From a bacterium (lineage in GTDB: Bacteria > Patescibacteriota > Saccharimonadia > Saccharimonadales > UBA4665): a stretch of 64,000 nucleotides of DNA. The first letter of the stretch is position 1, and every line of letters starts with the position of its first letter. The stretch is taken from NCBI GenBank assembly GCA_021799575.1, contig JAJZAD010000006.1, positions 1-64,000 of the forward strand. The letters run 5' to 3'. Under the pieces are notes generated by a model that was given only the letters and a program-made list of their open reading frames with translations, did not search any database and was not told the DNA's origin. A program made the position numbers and the translations under genes. This document shows, piece after piece, positions 50,835 to 60,151 of the stretch.

Positions 50835-51638
50835 TCATTTAAGGTGCCGTTTTTGCACTATCGCGGCCAGGTTAAGCCACTGTTCGATGCTTAGCTGCTG
50901 CGGTCGGATAGATTCATTAAGACCGGACGTATTAAGAAAGCCGCCGACTTCGGTTTTATTCAGACGGAGCCCCGAACTTAAACTGTTTACTAGCGTCTTG
51001 CGTTTTTGGTTAAAGCTAATTTTGAGTATCTGGAACAACGTCCTCTTTAAGTCGTTATTAACAAGCTGGTTCTGCTTGCGGGTCAATTTAACGATTTGCG
51101 AGTCAACTTTAGGCGGTGGAATAAATAATTCAGCCGGGATAATACTACCGAGTTCAATATCCCAATAAAGCTGAGCCGTTACCCCTAATAAAGACAACTT
51201 ACCGGGTGGTGCCGATAGACGCAGAGCCACCTCGCGCTGGACCAGTAGAACCGCAACTTCAGGCGGATTTACTGCCTGACTTAAGAGGCGTATCAGGTAA
51301 CTTGTAAGGTAGTACGGTATATTAGCTACTACTTTATATCCTAAAGGCAAGTTTCCTAAATCGTATTTACGGATATCCTGATACACAATTCTAAGCTTCG
51401 GTTCGTTACCAAAACGCTTATTGATTTCACCGCCAAGCGATCGGTCTAATTCGACTGCAATCACTGACTTTGCGTGTTTTATTAGTATTTCCGTCAAGCT
51501 ACCTAGTCCCGGTCCGATTTCCAGCACCGTATCGGAAGAACTTATGTCGGCCATATCGGTTATTTTATTTAGGGCTTCGGGATCACGTAGCCAGTGTTGA
51601 CCCAGAATTTTCTTCGCTATAGATAAATCTTCTTGCAT
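50835..51638 (-). CDS. rsmA: 16S rRNA dimethyladenosine transferase RsmA/KsgA
   Basis: Dimethylates two adenines near the 3' end of 16S rRNA. The SAM-binding glycine motif EIGPGLGSLTE lies near 40-50, and the catalytic motif NIPYYLTS near 107-114. A C-terminal helical domain follows. The 267-residue length is normal. It starts 2 bp after the stop of the Rpf-like gene, so they are co-transcribed; rpf-ksgA neighbours are also seen in Actinobacteria. Confidence 0.95.
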   Translation of the reverse strand: MQEDLSIAKKILGQHWLRDPEALNKITDMADISSSDTVLEIGPGLGSLTEILIKHAKSVIAVELDRSLGGEINKRFGNEPKLRIVYQDIRKYDLGNLPLGYKVVANIPYYLTSYLIRLLSQAVNPPEVAVLLVQREVALRLSAPPGKLSLLGVTAQLYWDIELGSIIPAELFIPPPKVDSQIVKLTRKQNQLVNNDLKRTLFQILKISFNQKRKTLVNSLSSGLRLNKTEVGGFLNTSGLNESIRPQQLSIEQWLNLAAIVQKRHLK

Positions 51639-51640
51639 GT

Positions 51641-52927
51641 CTACCAGTTATGATTTGCCGTCCAATATACATAGGCTTCATACCAACCGCCATACCTAGT
51701 ATCGGCATACCAGTTACACCATTCTAGTTGGGTTATGGGATTAGTTTGCCAATCTGAACCAAAAGCGGCCATTTTATCCGGAGGAGTGGACTGGCATAAG
51801 CCATAACCGACGTAAGCATCATTGGCATATTGCTGAACAAAAGTTGCAGGACAATATCCTATGTCTCCCTGCCATTTGGTAGGACACCAACCTGATTCGT
51901 TGCTGATAATGTAATCGGCATACTGATAGTCTCCAGGAGGGATTCCGGCTAATGCCATGTCGCCCTTAATACCGGATAGGTTGGTTCCTTCCAGGATAAT
52001 TTCGGTTACCGGAGGCACGGTTATTACCGTTTGGATTGGCGTGGAACTGACCATCACTCCGTTTTGGGTATTTTCTTGATAGGTAATGACTTCCTGCCCT
52101 GCAGATCCTTGTTGTTGGATCGCATTAGTACCGTATGACAGGGAACTATCATAGACAGTATCTATCGGCATAGGTATGGTCTGGGTTACAGCGGTAACTT
52201 TAATTCCGTTCCTGACGATTGCAACCTGCATATCCGGAGTGATCGGCGTATCTAAGGCAGGTATGATCTGATCGTTTGGAGCCAGATGAATGTTATCGAG
52301 CTTAATTAAATCCGCCACGGTAGTTGCATGGGTATAAGTAACCAGCGGTATGCCATAAACGTTAAGATTGACAGGAGTTGCCGGATCGATTACTACTTGT
52401 TCTCCGATCGCCCGTTGGCTTAAAAAATTAGACGTCGGTATTGTAGAAACATAGTCAGCGGGGTTAATCTTGATGCCCGCCTGCTCGGCAATAGCCCGAG
52501 GCGTGGCGGCAGCTGAAAAAGTAAAAATATCTTGTGAGTTATCTACTATCTCAACGGGTACGGCTCGATAGATATTAATTCTAAAATCATCCTGGTTAAT
52601 GGGAGTGTTCAAGCTGGGTTCGACAACATCACCGGGATGTAAAGATATATTCAGTTTGCTTAGTAGTTTGCCGACAGTCGGTTCGATAGAGGGTACTACC
52701 TGCTGAATATGATCATGGCTAATAATAACCACCTTCGGAATCGGTACCTTTGCCGCAGAGGGCGAAGACTTTAAAACCAGAAAGCCGAGTACGGTAATAA
52801 TTAGCAGTCCTATAAAAACAAAAATCGGAACTGCAAACGGATGTCTGCTAGCCCGTTTTGCGGTCCGTAAGTGGCGTCTTTTAGCCAAAGTAAAGCGCCG
52901 TTTATACAAATTGAACTTCTTATGCAT
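51641..52927 (-). CDS. Resuscitation-promoting-factor-like protein (DUF348, G5, transglycosylase-like)
   Basis: Probably a membrane-anchored peptidoglycan lytic enzyme. The basic N-terminus (1-33) is followed by one membrane helix (about 34-53), DUF348 modules (about 65-105, 117-160 and 195-240), a G5 domain (about 247-310) and a C-terminal lysozyme-like domain with E344 in SNESGWCP as the predicted catalytic glutamate. Four cysteines (near 348, 358, 378 and 398) may form disulfides. The module order matches actinobacterial RpfB. It is followed by rsmA, as rpfB often is. Confidence 0.88.
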   Translation of the reverse strand: MHKKFNLYKRRFTLAKRRHLRTAKRASRHPFAVPIFVFIGLLIITVLGFLVLKSSPSAAKVPIPKVVIISHDHIQQVVPSIEPTVGKLLSKLNISLHPGDVVEPSLNTPINQDDFRINIYRAVPVEIVDNSQDIFTFSAAATPRAIAEQAGIKINPADYVSTIPTSNFLSQRAIGEQVVIDPATPVNLNVYGIPLVTYTHATTVADLIKLDNIHLAPNDQIIPALDTPITPDMQVAIVRNGIKVTAVTQTIPMPIDTVYDSSLSYGTNAIQQQGSAGQEVITYQENTQNGVMVSSTPIQTVITVPPVTEIILEGTNLSGIKGDMALAGIPPGDYQYADYIISNESGWCPTKWQGDIGYCPATFVQQYANDAYVGYGLCQSTPPDKMAAFGSDWQTNPITQLEWCNWYADTRYGGWYEAYVYWTANHNW

Positions 52928-52999
52928 AAGAACAAAGCAGTTTTAGTTAGATGCCGACACTCGCAACAACAGCATATCACTCTATTGTAGCAAATGGTG

Positions 53000-55165
53000 T
53001 TAGAGCTTAGTGAGCGGCGCAAAACCTATATCTAACTTGCGCGTACCTTTTCCCTTAAAGTAAATGGTTGCAACGTCGCCATCCAGACCGAGTACGGTTC
53101 CGACCCCGAACAATTGATGCCGTACACTGTCTCCCTCACTTAAGTCCGGTATGTAACGCGGTTCGGCAACGGCGTTTGAGTTCAATGCGCCCTGTATCCG
53201 TCCGACCGGAGGTGACGACCAATCCGAAGTGACAACCGCATCGATTTCACTTAAAAACCGGCTGGGAGGGTTATGTGACACACTGCCAAATAGCATCCTC
53301 GAACTGGCTGCGCTGAGATACAGTTCCTGTTTGGCTCTGGTAATACCAACATATGCCAACCGTCTTTCTTCTTCCATTTGTCCGGAGTCGTAGATGGCTG
53401 CGGAGTGAGGGAAAACAGATTCTTCCATTCCGGTAATAAACACTACCGGGAACTCCAATCCCTTAGCCGCGTGCAGTGTCATCAAAGTCACACTGTCGCT
53501 GTTTAAATCCAGACTGTCGATGTCGCTGATTAGGCTTACCTCTTCTAAGAAATCTGCGAGACTTAAATCCTGATATCTATTGGCTGAACTTAGTAATTCC
53601 TTTACATTTTCCACCCTGGCTTCACCTTGAGGGGTACCATCATTCAAATAATCCAGATAGCCGATCCGATTAATCAAAGCTTCGATTAACTCCATCGGGC
53701 TAAGAACGGTTAGCTGTTTTTGAAAACTTAGTAAAATATCTGCCAGTTCGAGAAAAGAATTGACTGCTTTAGGAGTCAGTCCCGGACAGTCTTTGTTGGT
53801 AGCTAAAGCTTCGAGTAAAGGAAGCCGGTATCCGGATTGAAATTCAAAAAACCGGGCAAGGCTTTTGGAGCCGATACCGCGCGGAGGTATATTGACTATC
53901 CTTGTGAAACTGATCCTATCCTCGGGCTGGAAGATAAGTCGCAAATAAGCAATGACATCTTTAATTTCTTTGCGGTCATAGAACCTGACCCCGCCAACTA
54001 CTTTATAAGGCAAACCGAAACGGACAAAAGCTTCCTCTAGGGGTCGGCTTTGGGCATTGGTACGATATAGCAGCGCGAAATCGCGGTAATGGCGCCTGCC
54101 TTCAGCCACCATGGCATGGATTCGTAAAACAATTGCTTCGGCTTCGGCACGTTCATCTCTTACCTGCAAAACCTGTACCGGCAGCCCCTCACCTATGTCC
54201 GTCCATAATCTTTTATCGCTTCTTTCGCTGACTTTAGAAATAATTGCCTGGCCGGCTCTTAGGATATTACCGGTTGATCGATAATTTTGTTCCAGTTTGA
54301 TTACGTTACACTGCGGATAATCCCGTTCGAAGTTTAAGATGTTCCTAAAGTCCGAACCGCGGAAGGCGTAAACGTTTTGCCAGTCGTCCCCAACTACCGC
54401 TAAATTGTGATCCGCATTGGTAAGCAACTTGATCAATCGATATTGTCCGGTATTGGTATCCTGATATTCGTCTACCATAATGTATTTAAATTGTCCGTTT
54501 AGACGAGCGCGCACTTCTTTGTCGGTTTGCAACAGTTTAAGTGTTTCGTTAATCAAATCGTCAAAGTCCAGACCGCCGGCATTTCTCAGTTCTGACTGAT
54601 ATATAGGATACACTTTGGCAGCAGCCTGTGACGTGGGGTTATTAGCTAACCCGGCATATGTTTCAGGATCGATAAGCTCGTTCTTGGCTCCGGTAATAAG
54701 TGCGGCCAAAGTTCTGGGCGGAAATATCTTTTCATCCAGCGCAAGTTGCCTTATAGCTCTTTTGATCACCGCTACTTTATCCGATTCATCAAAAATAACA
54801 AAGGATTTGGGCAGACCGATACGATCGGCATCGTTTCTGAGCAAACGCACGCAAATCGAATGAAAGGTTCCCATGAACGGCATAAACGACCGGTTAAGCG
54901 GATTGGCGCCTATAAGCTGTGCTACCCGCATCCGCATTTCCTGGGCCGCTTTATTAGTAAAAGTCAGCGCCAGGATTTCGTTCGGTTTAGCCCTTTGGGT
55001 TAATAAAATATAGGCTATCCGATGTGTTAGCGTCTTGGTTTTTCCGCTACCGGCACCTGCTTGGATCAATAGAGGCCCTTCGGTAGTTAATACCGCCCTT
55101 CTTTGTTCATTATTCAGTCCCTCGACTAATTTTATTGTCGCCGGAGTTAAGTCCTGATCCATCAC
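53000..55165 (-). CDS. pcrA: ATP-dependent DNA helicase PcrA/UvrD
   Basis: A superfamily 1A helicase for nucleotide excision repair and replication-fork upkeep. Walker A is AGAGSGKT (36-43), the Q motif precedes it (LNNEQRRAV), Walker B is VDEYQDTN near 224-231, and TLHAAKGLEFPVVF lies near 560. The C-terminus has the PcrA tail (GDSVRHQLFGVGTVLGLDGD in part). The 721-residue length is normal. Translation begins at GTG, with ATG as the next codon. TACAAT lies exactly six bases before that GTG. Confidence 0.95.
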   Translation of the reverse strand: MMDQDLTPATIKLVEGLNNEQRRAVLTTEGPLLIQAGAGSGKTKTLTHRIAYILLTQRAKPNEILALTFTNKAAQEMRMRVAQLIGANPLNRSFMPFMGTFHSICVRLLRNDADRIGLPKSFVIFDESDKVAVIKRAIRQLALDEKIFPPRTLAALITGAKNELIDPETYAGLANNPTSQAAAKVYPIYQSELRNAGGLDFDDLINETLKLLQTDKEVRARLNGQFKYIMVDEYQDTNTGQYRLIKLLTNADHNLAVVGDDWQNVYAFRGSDFRNILNFERDYPQCNVIKLEQNYRSTGNILRAGQAIISKVSERSDKRLWTDIGEGLPVQVLQVRDERAEAEAIVLRIHAMVAEGRRHYRDFALLYRTNAQSRPLEEAFVRFGLPYKVVGGVRFYDRKEIKDVIAYLRLIFQPEDRISFTRIVNIPPRGIGSKSLARFFEFQSGYRLPLLEALATNKDCPGLTPKAVNSFLELADILLSFQKQLTVLSPMELIEALINRIGYLDYLNDGTPQGEARVENVKELLSSANRYQDLSLADFLEEVSLISDIDSLDLNSDSVTLMTLHAAKGLEFPVVFITGMEESVFPHSAAIYDSGQMEEERRLAYVGITRAKQELYLSAASSRMLFGSVSHNPPSRFLSEIDAVVTSDWSSPPVGRIQGALNSNAVAEPRYIPDLSEGDSVRHQLFGVGTVLGLDGDVATIYFKGKGTRKLDIGFAPLTKL

Positions 55166-55177
55166 AATCTAATTGTA
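55166..55177 (-). promoter_or_regulatory. Leaderless-type -10 element of pcrA/uvrD
   Basis: TACAAT (55172-55177, minus strand) is followed by TAGATT and then the GTG start. The arrangement and flanking bases closely match those before uvrC (TACAAT, AGATTT, GTG). A weak TTTACC hexamer lies 18 bp upstream. This would be an internal promoter after the stop of the preceding gene. Confidence 0.45.
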
Positions 55178-55183
55178 AAATGT

Positions 55184-55885
55184 TTAGGACTTTACGGTAA
55201 AGAAATGAGTATGCGGTAAATTGAGACTGTTATGGATTATCCCGGCATCCAATGCCACATCGAACCAAACAATAACCAGTAAAATAGCAACTATTATTCC
55301 TAAGGCAACTATTTTTTTGTTCCGCCTTTTTTCTTTCATATTTATCGGCAGAAAGAGTTTTTTGCTCATCACTAACTCGGCAATTTTAGCTACGTGAGTT
55401 GCTGCTTCGTCATCTTTGGCCTGCTGCTGCTTTGATTTTTCACCAGTAGAGTGTTCTTCCTCCGTAGAAGTATTTTCTTGATCCGGCTGTTTGCCGTCTG
55501 CTTTATCGGTTATGGAGCTGGACTCACTCGAATCCGTCTTTCGGCTAATTGGAGTCAGATCAGTTTCTGACTGGCTGGTTCCCGTCTGTGACTTGGGTAC
55601 TTCGGGCTTGCTCTCTTCTTGAGCACCTGATTGTTCTTTAACGGGTGTCGTTGGTTCGTCGTCCGGTTTTACCTCGCTTTGCTCCGGTGGCTCTAGTTTT
55701 AGCTCTCTATTCACTTTAACGGCCAGTTTGTCATCAATATCGTCATGGGTTTTTACCGCTTGATCCTCAACTATGGTCGGGTCGTGCATGATCGGGTTAT
55801 GGCTGATGATTATCGAACGTGACGTAGGTTCGGCTTTCGGCTTACGGGTTATGTCGAATATTTTCGGTTTCTTCGTTTGGGCCAT
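55184..55885 (-). CDS. Acidic disordered protein with C-terminal membrane helix
   Basis: I do not recognise this 233-residue protein. The N-terminal 45 residues are basic and Pro-rich, followed by about 110 residues rich in Glu, Ser, Gln, Asp and Thr with no stable fold expected. A basic patch (KEKRRNKK) leads into one membrane helix (about 194-211) near the C-terminus, with a short tail outside. The layout resembles the 607-aa protein at 17911-19734. It lies between tpiA and pcrA, 27 bp after tpiA. Confidence 0.7.
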   Translation of the reverse strand: MAQTKKPKIFDITRKPKAEPTSRSIIISHNPIMHDPTIVEDQAVKTHDDIDDKLAVKVNRELKLEPPEQSEVKPDDEPTTPVKEQSGAQEESKPEVPKSQTGTSQSETDLTPISRKTDSSESSSITDKADGKQPDQENTSTEEEHSTGEKSKQQQAKDDEAATHVAKIAELVMSKKLFLPINMKEKRRNKKIVALGIIVAILLVIVWFDVALDAGIIHNSLNLPHTHFFTVKS

Positions 55886-55912
55886 ATCTATTCTTAAAAA
55901 GTTTTAGATTTA

Positions 55913-56689
55913 CTATTCATTCGACAGTCCTGACAAATGAACGCCGGTTATAATATCGCTGAATTCTTCAAAATTCAAACTAGCTCTGCCGACTAACAAC
56001 CCGTTGATTCCGGGAATTTCCATAATGCCTGCTACGTATTCAGGCTCATCGCTGCCTCCGTAAAGCACACGAATGGAAGATTCGGCCTTCTGACCGTACA
56101 GTTCCCGTACCTGGTACCTTATCCAGTCCACGGCTTTATCGATAGTGTCCGGTTTGGCCGGTTCATCGGCACCTATCGCCCATACCGGCTCGTATGCCAG
56201 GACCAGGTTCTCAATGTCTTCACTGGTAAGATCGCTTAAGGCCGTAACTATCTGATCGTGTAGAACCTGCTTGGTTTCGTTTTGGGTTCGCTCCTGTTTA
56301 GTTTCGCCAACACAAAGAATAGGGGTTATGCCGTTTCGAACACAGGCGGATAGCTTATCTCTGATTTCATCCAGGCTCTCGCCAAAATAACGTCTACGCT
56401 CCGAGTGCCCGATAATGGCATAATTAACCAGCTCACGCAATTGGCTGAAAGATATAGCCCCAGTGTATGCTCCTTCGTCCTTAAAATATCCATCCTGGGC
56501 GGCCAGCCGAAACTTGCGGTGATCGATTTCCATGCTAACCGGCTGCAAGCTCAGGTAACTCGGTGCCAGTACCACCTCCACGTTTCTATAAAGCGGCACC
56601 TTTTTATTCAGACGGTTTACCAGCACGCTGGTATCGTGAATGTTCAAATACATCTTCCAGTTAGCAACTACAAGTTGAGGTTTTTTCAT
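55913..56689 (-). CDS. tpiA: Triosephosphate isomerase
   Basis: Interconverts dihydroxyacetone phosphate and glyceraldehyde 3-phosphate. N-terminal NWKMYLN holds the active asparagine and lysine (about 10-13), the catalytic histidine is in IIGHSERR (about 94-101), the catalytic glutamate is in AYEPVWAIG (about 168-176), and the phosphate loop is YGGSDEPE near 213. The 258-residue length is normal. It is the third gene of pyk-pgk-tpiA, 20 bp after pgk. Confidence 0.97.
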   Translation of the reverse strand: MKKPQLVVANWKMYLNIHDTSVLVNRLNKKVPLYRNVEVVLAPSYLSLQPVSMEIDHRKFRLAAQDGYFKDEGAYTGAISFSQLRELVNYAIIGHSERRRYFGESLDEIRDKLSACVRNGITPILCVGETKQERTQNETKQVLHDQIVTALSDLTSEDIENLVLAYEPVWAIGADEPAKPDTIDKAVDWIRYQVRELYGQKAESSIRVLYGGSDEPEYVAGIMEIPGINGLLVGRASLNFEEFSDIITGVHLSGLSNE

Positions 56690-56709
56690 AACGCTTATCC
56701 TATTGTACT

Positions 56710-57996
56710 CTACTTATCCTCCAAAGCTTCCACTCCCGGTAACTTGCGTCCGGCCATCAGTTCCAAACTCGCACCGCCTCCGGTAGAAACGTGATTAAAT
56801 TGCTCTACTAAGCCGCGGCTTTCAATGTAACCTACGGTATCTCCTCCGCCGATCAGACTAAACGGGCGATGCCCGAATAGACCGAGCAAAGCGTCGATTA
56901 CCAGTTCCGTACCATGGGCAAACGGACCGGTGGAGCCGAGCAGTGAAGCGGTTTCGGTAACCCCTAACGTACCGTTCCAGACGACGGTATTGGCTAGTTG
57001 CATACATCCGGCAATAAATGATCCGCTGAACGGTCCTATATCCAGGATCTTTTCATTCTTAGCGACATTAAGTGATGCCATAGGGGCATGCTTGGGATAG
57101 TTTTCGATCTCGGCAATCACATGCGCTCCCCAATCAACAATCCGGGTTTTGGCATTCGGTTCGGTGCTGTCCGCTACAACTCCGTCCCGGGGCAAAGCAA
57201 AAATAAATCTACGTTTAGATGCCTCTTCGTCGGCCAGTCGGACTATATCTCTAGCCAGGGGCAGATCATCCTTATCGATTAAGCTGCTGCCGATAGGCAC
57301 TCCTTGGGCCCCTACGAATGTGTTACCCATTGCGCCGCCGATAGCTACGATATCCGCCAGCTCAATGAAGCGTTTTATAAGATCGAGCTTGTCGGCAATC
57401 TTGGCTCCGCCGATAATTGCCATTAGCGGACGATTGGGTTCGGCCATGACGGTTGTGATTGTATCCACTTCGTTTTTTAACAGCAGGCCTGCGACGCTGG
57501 GTAAATACTTGGTAACGGCATCTGTCGAAGCATGAGCTCTATGCACTACCCCAAAGCCATCCTGGACGAAAAGTTCAGCCGGTTTAGCTAAAGCTTTAGC
57601 AAAGTCCGCAGAATCCTGTTCTTCTTCAGGGTGGAAACGGAGATTTTCGCACAATACAACCTCCTTGGTACCACTTTTGGATAAAGCCTGCTCAACCGGC
57701 TTGCCCACGCAATCTTTTGCAAAGTGGACTTTGACCCCCAGCAATTTTTGTAAAACCTCTACCGTAGGTCTTAGCGAATACTTCAGGTCAACTTTACCGT
57801 CCGGCCTGCCGAGATGTGAAATCAGAATAATTTTAGCGGCTTCATGATCCATTAAGTAGTTAAGTGTCGGAAGAGCTTGCTGGATACGGTAAGTATCCAT
57901 GACTTTATTGTCTTTTAGCGGTACGTTAAAATCCACTCTTACCAGTACGGTTTTGCCCTTAATATCTACATCTTCGATGGTTTTTTTACTAAACAT
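56710..57996 (-). CDS. pgk: Phosphoglycerate kinase
   Basis: Makes ATP from 1,3-bisphosphoglycerate. The substrate motif VRVDFNVPLKD is near residues 20-30, SHLGRPDG near 61-68, and the nucleotide motif GGGDTVGYIE near the C-terminus. The 428-residue length is slightly long (usual about 395), mainly from an insert in the middle region. Its ATG overlaps the pyk stop by one base (TAATG). Confidence 0.97.
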   Translation of the reverse strand: MFSKKTIEDVDIKGKTVLVRVDFNVPLKDNKVMDTYRIQQALPTLNYLMDHEAAKIILISHLGRPDGKVDLKYSLRPTVEVLQKLLGVKVHFAKDCVGKPVEQALSKSGTKEVVLCENLRFHPEEEQDSADFAKALAKPAELFVQDGFGVVHRAHASTDAVTKYLPSVAGLLLKNEVDTITTVMAEPNRPLMAIIGGAKIADKLDLIKRFIELADIVAIGGAMGNTFVGAQGVPIGSSLIDKDDLPLARDIVRLADEEASKRRFIFALPRDGVVADSTEPNAKTRIVDWGAHVIAEIENYPKHAPMASLNVAKNEKILDIGPFSGSFIAGCMQLANTVVWNGTLGVTETASLLGSTGPFAHGTELVIDALLGLFGHRPFSLIGGGDTVGYIESRGLVEQFNHVSTGGGASLELMAGRKLPGVEALEDK

Positions 57997-59432
57997 TAGT
58001 CTAACATCCTTACTTTTATGGTGTCGGTCGTACCCACTACTCCAGGGTGTTTTCCTGATACGGTTACGATAATATCTCCCTTATTAAAAATATGTTGTTT
58101 GTTCAACAGGTCGGTCAATTTAATGGCCGCATTGGCACTCACCGGCCGGACAAACGATTCGACCCCGAATACGATTGCTAATTGACGGGCGGTTAATAAT
58201 AAATCCGTGACGGCAAGAATAGGTATATTGATTCTCCTAGAGGAGATGCTGATTGCGGTAGCCCCGGTTTTAGTCTCAGCTATGATCGCTTCAGCTTTGA
58301 TGGTTTGCGCCAGCTTGATAATCGCCTCGGAAATTGCCGCTTGCATGCTATGATCTTCATCGTTTTTAAATGTGACCGACAATGGTGAATTGTTTTCGGT
58401 ATATTCAATAATGCGCCTCATGGTTTTAACCGCTTCAATCGGATAACTGCCACAAGCAGTCTCATCACTGAGCATCAAACAGTCGGCACCTACCAACACG
58501 GCCGTAGCAACATCATTAACCTCGGCTCTTGAAGGCTCTAGCTCTTCTGTCATACTGATCAACATTTGCGTGGCCACGATCGTGGGAGTAGCATATCGTC
58601 TACCCAACCCGATTATTTTTCGCTGGATAATCGGTACGCTCTCCGCAACCGTTTCCACGGCTAAATCACCCCTAGCAATCATGACTACGTCGGATTCTTT
58701 GATAATCTCTTCCAGGTTATCCATGGCAGCTCTGGTTTCTAGTTTAGCGATAATTTTAGCCTTGTAATTCATCGTGCTTAGAAGCAATCTTAAGGCTTTT
58801 ACGTCCTCGGGCGACTGGACGAAGCTGAGCGCAACGTAATCAATACCCTGATTGGCACCCCATACTAAGTCGGCCCTGTCCTTAGCGGTTATTACGTCAC
58901 CGCCAAAATCCGTATCGGGTACGTTAATACCTTTACGTTTAATTACGGTGCCGCTGTTTAGTGCTTCGACATAGACCACACCGTCCTTTATCGCACTGAC
59001 TTCCGTGCGTATGCGTCCGTCAAACAACAATACCCGCTCCCCTCTTTTAACCTTGGTGCTTAGATCATACTGGGTAGGAATATGACCGCTGGAACCATAA
59101 TCCGTATTAAGTTCAAGCGCTAAAGTCTGACCTCTTCTAACTTCTATCACTCCCTCAAAATCGCCTAATCGGATCTTTGGGCCCTGCAAATCTTGCACAA
59201 TAGCCACTTGACAACCCAGCGCGTCAGCCGCTTTACGTACCCAACGAATTTGCCGCTCCTTTTCGGCAAATGTTCCATGAGAAAAATTAAGCCTGATACC
59301 GTTCGCACCGGCTTTAATCAAATCGTAAACCGATTCGTAGCTATCCGTAGCGGGTCCGATAGTTGCAAGTATCTTGGTCCCTCTGTGATTGCTTATTGTC
59401 TGCTTTAATTTCGTTTGTTTGTTGCCCACCAT
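57996..59432 (-). CDS. pyk: Pyruvate kinase
   Basis: Makes ATP and pyruvate from phosphoenolpyruvate, the last glycolytic step. It has RLNFSHG near 48-54, the catalytic lysine region IIAKLETRAAM near 225, the metal-binding MIARGDLAVE near 252-261, and a C-terminal effector domain. The 478-residue length is normal. A TATACT hexamer lies ten bases before the ATG, giving a very short leader. It heads the pyk-pgk-tpiA cluster. Confidence 0.97.
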   Translation of the reverse strand: MVGNKQTKLKQTISNHRGTKILATIGPATDSYESVYDLIKAGANGIRLNFSHGTFAEKERQIRWVRKAADALGCQVAIVQDLQGPKIRLGDFEGVIEVRRGQTLALELNTDYGSSGHIPTQYDLSTKVKRGERVLLFDGRIRTEVSAIKDGVVYVEALNSGTVIKRKGINVPDTDFGGDVITAKDRADLVWGANQGIDYVALSFVQSPEDVKALRLLLSTMNYKAKIIAKLETRAAMDNLEEIIKESDVVMIARGDLAVETVAESVPIIQRKIIGLGRRYATPTIVATQMLISMTEELEPSRAEVNDVATAVLVGADCLMLSDETACGSYPIEAVKTMRRIIEYTENNSPLSVTFKNDEDHSMQAAISEAIIKLAQTIKAEAIIAETKTGATAISISSRRINIPILAVTDLLLTARQLAIVFGVESFVRPVSANAAIKLTDLLNKQHIFNKGDIIVTVSGKHPGVVGTTDTIKVRMLD

Positions 59433-59442
59433 TTATGCTTTT

Positions 59443-59448
59443 AGTATA
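59443..59448 (-). promoter_or_regulatory. -10 element of the pyk-pgk-tpiA operon
   Basis: TATACT on the minus strand, ten bases before the pyk ATG. The upstream 209 bp contain no gene. Transcription would start three or four bases before the ATG, again nearly leaderless. No strong -35 box is seen. Confidence 0.4.
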
Positions 59449-59641
59449 TGGATAGATGGATAAAAATTAAAGCTTTAACCTCTAGGAGCAGATCAGCAAT
59501 TCCGGAATAGGGATCGGTCAAGGGTGCTGTTTTAAAGCAAGTAACAAGCATGCAACCCGGTATGGAGGTTTAAAAACTGATTTCATCAATAAGATCATGC
59601 TCAAAATATATGCACGTTTCGAACTGGTTAAGGATTAATTC

Positions 59642-60151
59642 CTAAGTTGACGGCTGTTGTCCGGCGTTTAGCACTACGGGATTATGGATAAAGTTGTACC
59701 TAGCTGCTGCCGATTCGGGCAGAGTCCGTTGATCCACCTCGTCCCAGCCTACACGGTTCATTTCAGAAATTGTCCATGCGCCGGTTACGGGATTGACACT
59801 TTCAACAAAGGCGACATGTCCGAGTCCGCCAAGAGCCGATGAATCTTGCGCGATCGCCCCGAAACTGGGTGTATGATCGACAAGGTATCCGTCAGCTTCA
59901 GCTCTCACTGCCCAAGTGATAGCATTACCCCACGTATTCGGAATTGGCTCCCCTATTTGCAGCCGACGCAGTGCCGCCCAGTAAGTACATTGTCCGTAAT
60001 CGTATCTATCTGAAGCGGACTGGGGAGCAGTAAAAAGACTAACGGCTGCTTGTGCTAATGCGCCGATATTGGTCAAACTGACCAGAGCGATGACCGGTAA
60101 GCTTAAAATTAGACTCACTCCAAGTAGGGCAATAAGCGTAATTCTTTTCAC
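59642..60151 (-). CDS. Secreted CHAP domain peptidoglycan hydrolase in a T4SS operon
   Basis: Likely cleaves peptidoglycan peptide bonds outside the cell. The 169 residues start with a signal peptide or anchor (about 3-35), followed at once by a CHAP domain with C55 in YGQCTYWAA and H112 in LGHVAFVES as predicted catalytic residues; the motif TISEMNRVGWDEVD is shared with the CHAP domain at 27801-28916. Its start overlaps the VirB4-like gene by 4 bp, so it is co-translated with it. T4SS operons of Gram-positive bacteria often carry such a hydrolase (compare VirB1-like proteins) to open the wall for the channel. Confidence 0.88.
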   Translation of the reverse strand: MKRITLIALLGVSLILSLPVIALVSLTNIGALAQAAVSLFTAPQSASDRYDYGQCTYWAALRRLQIGEPIPNTWGNAITWAVRAEADGYLVDHTPSFGAIAQDSSALGGLGHVAFVESVNPVTGAWTISEMNRVGWDEVDQRTLPESAAARYNFIHNPVVLNAGQQPST

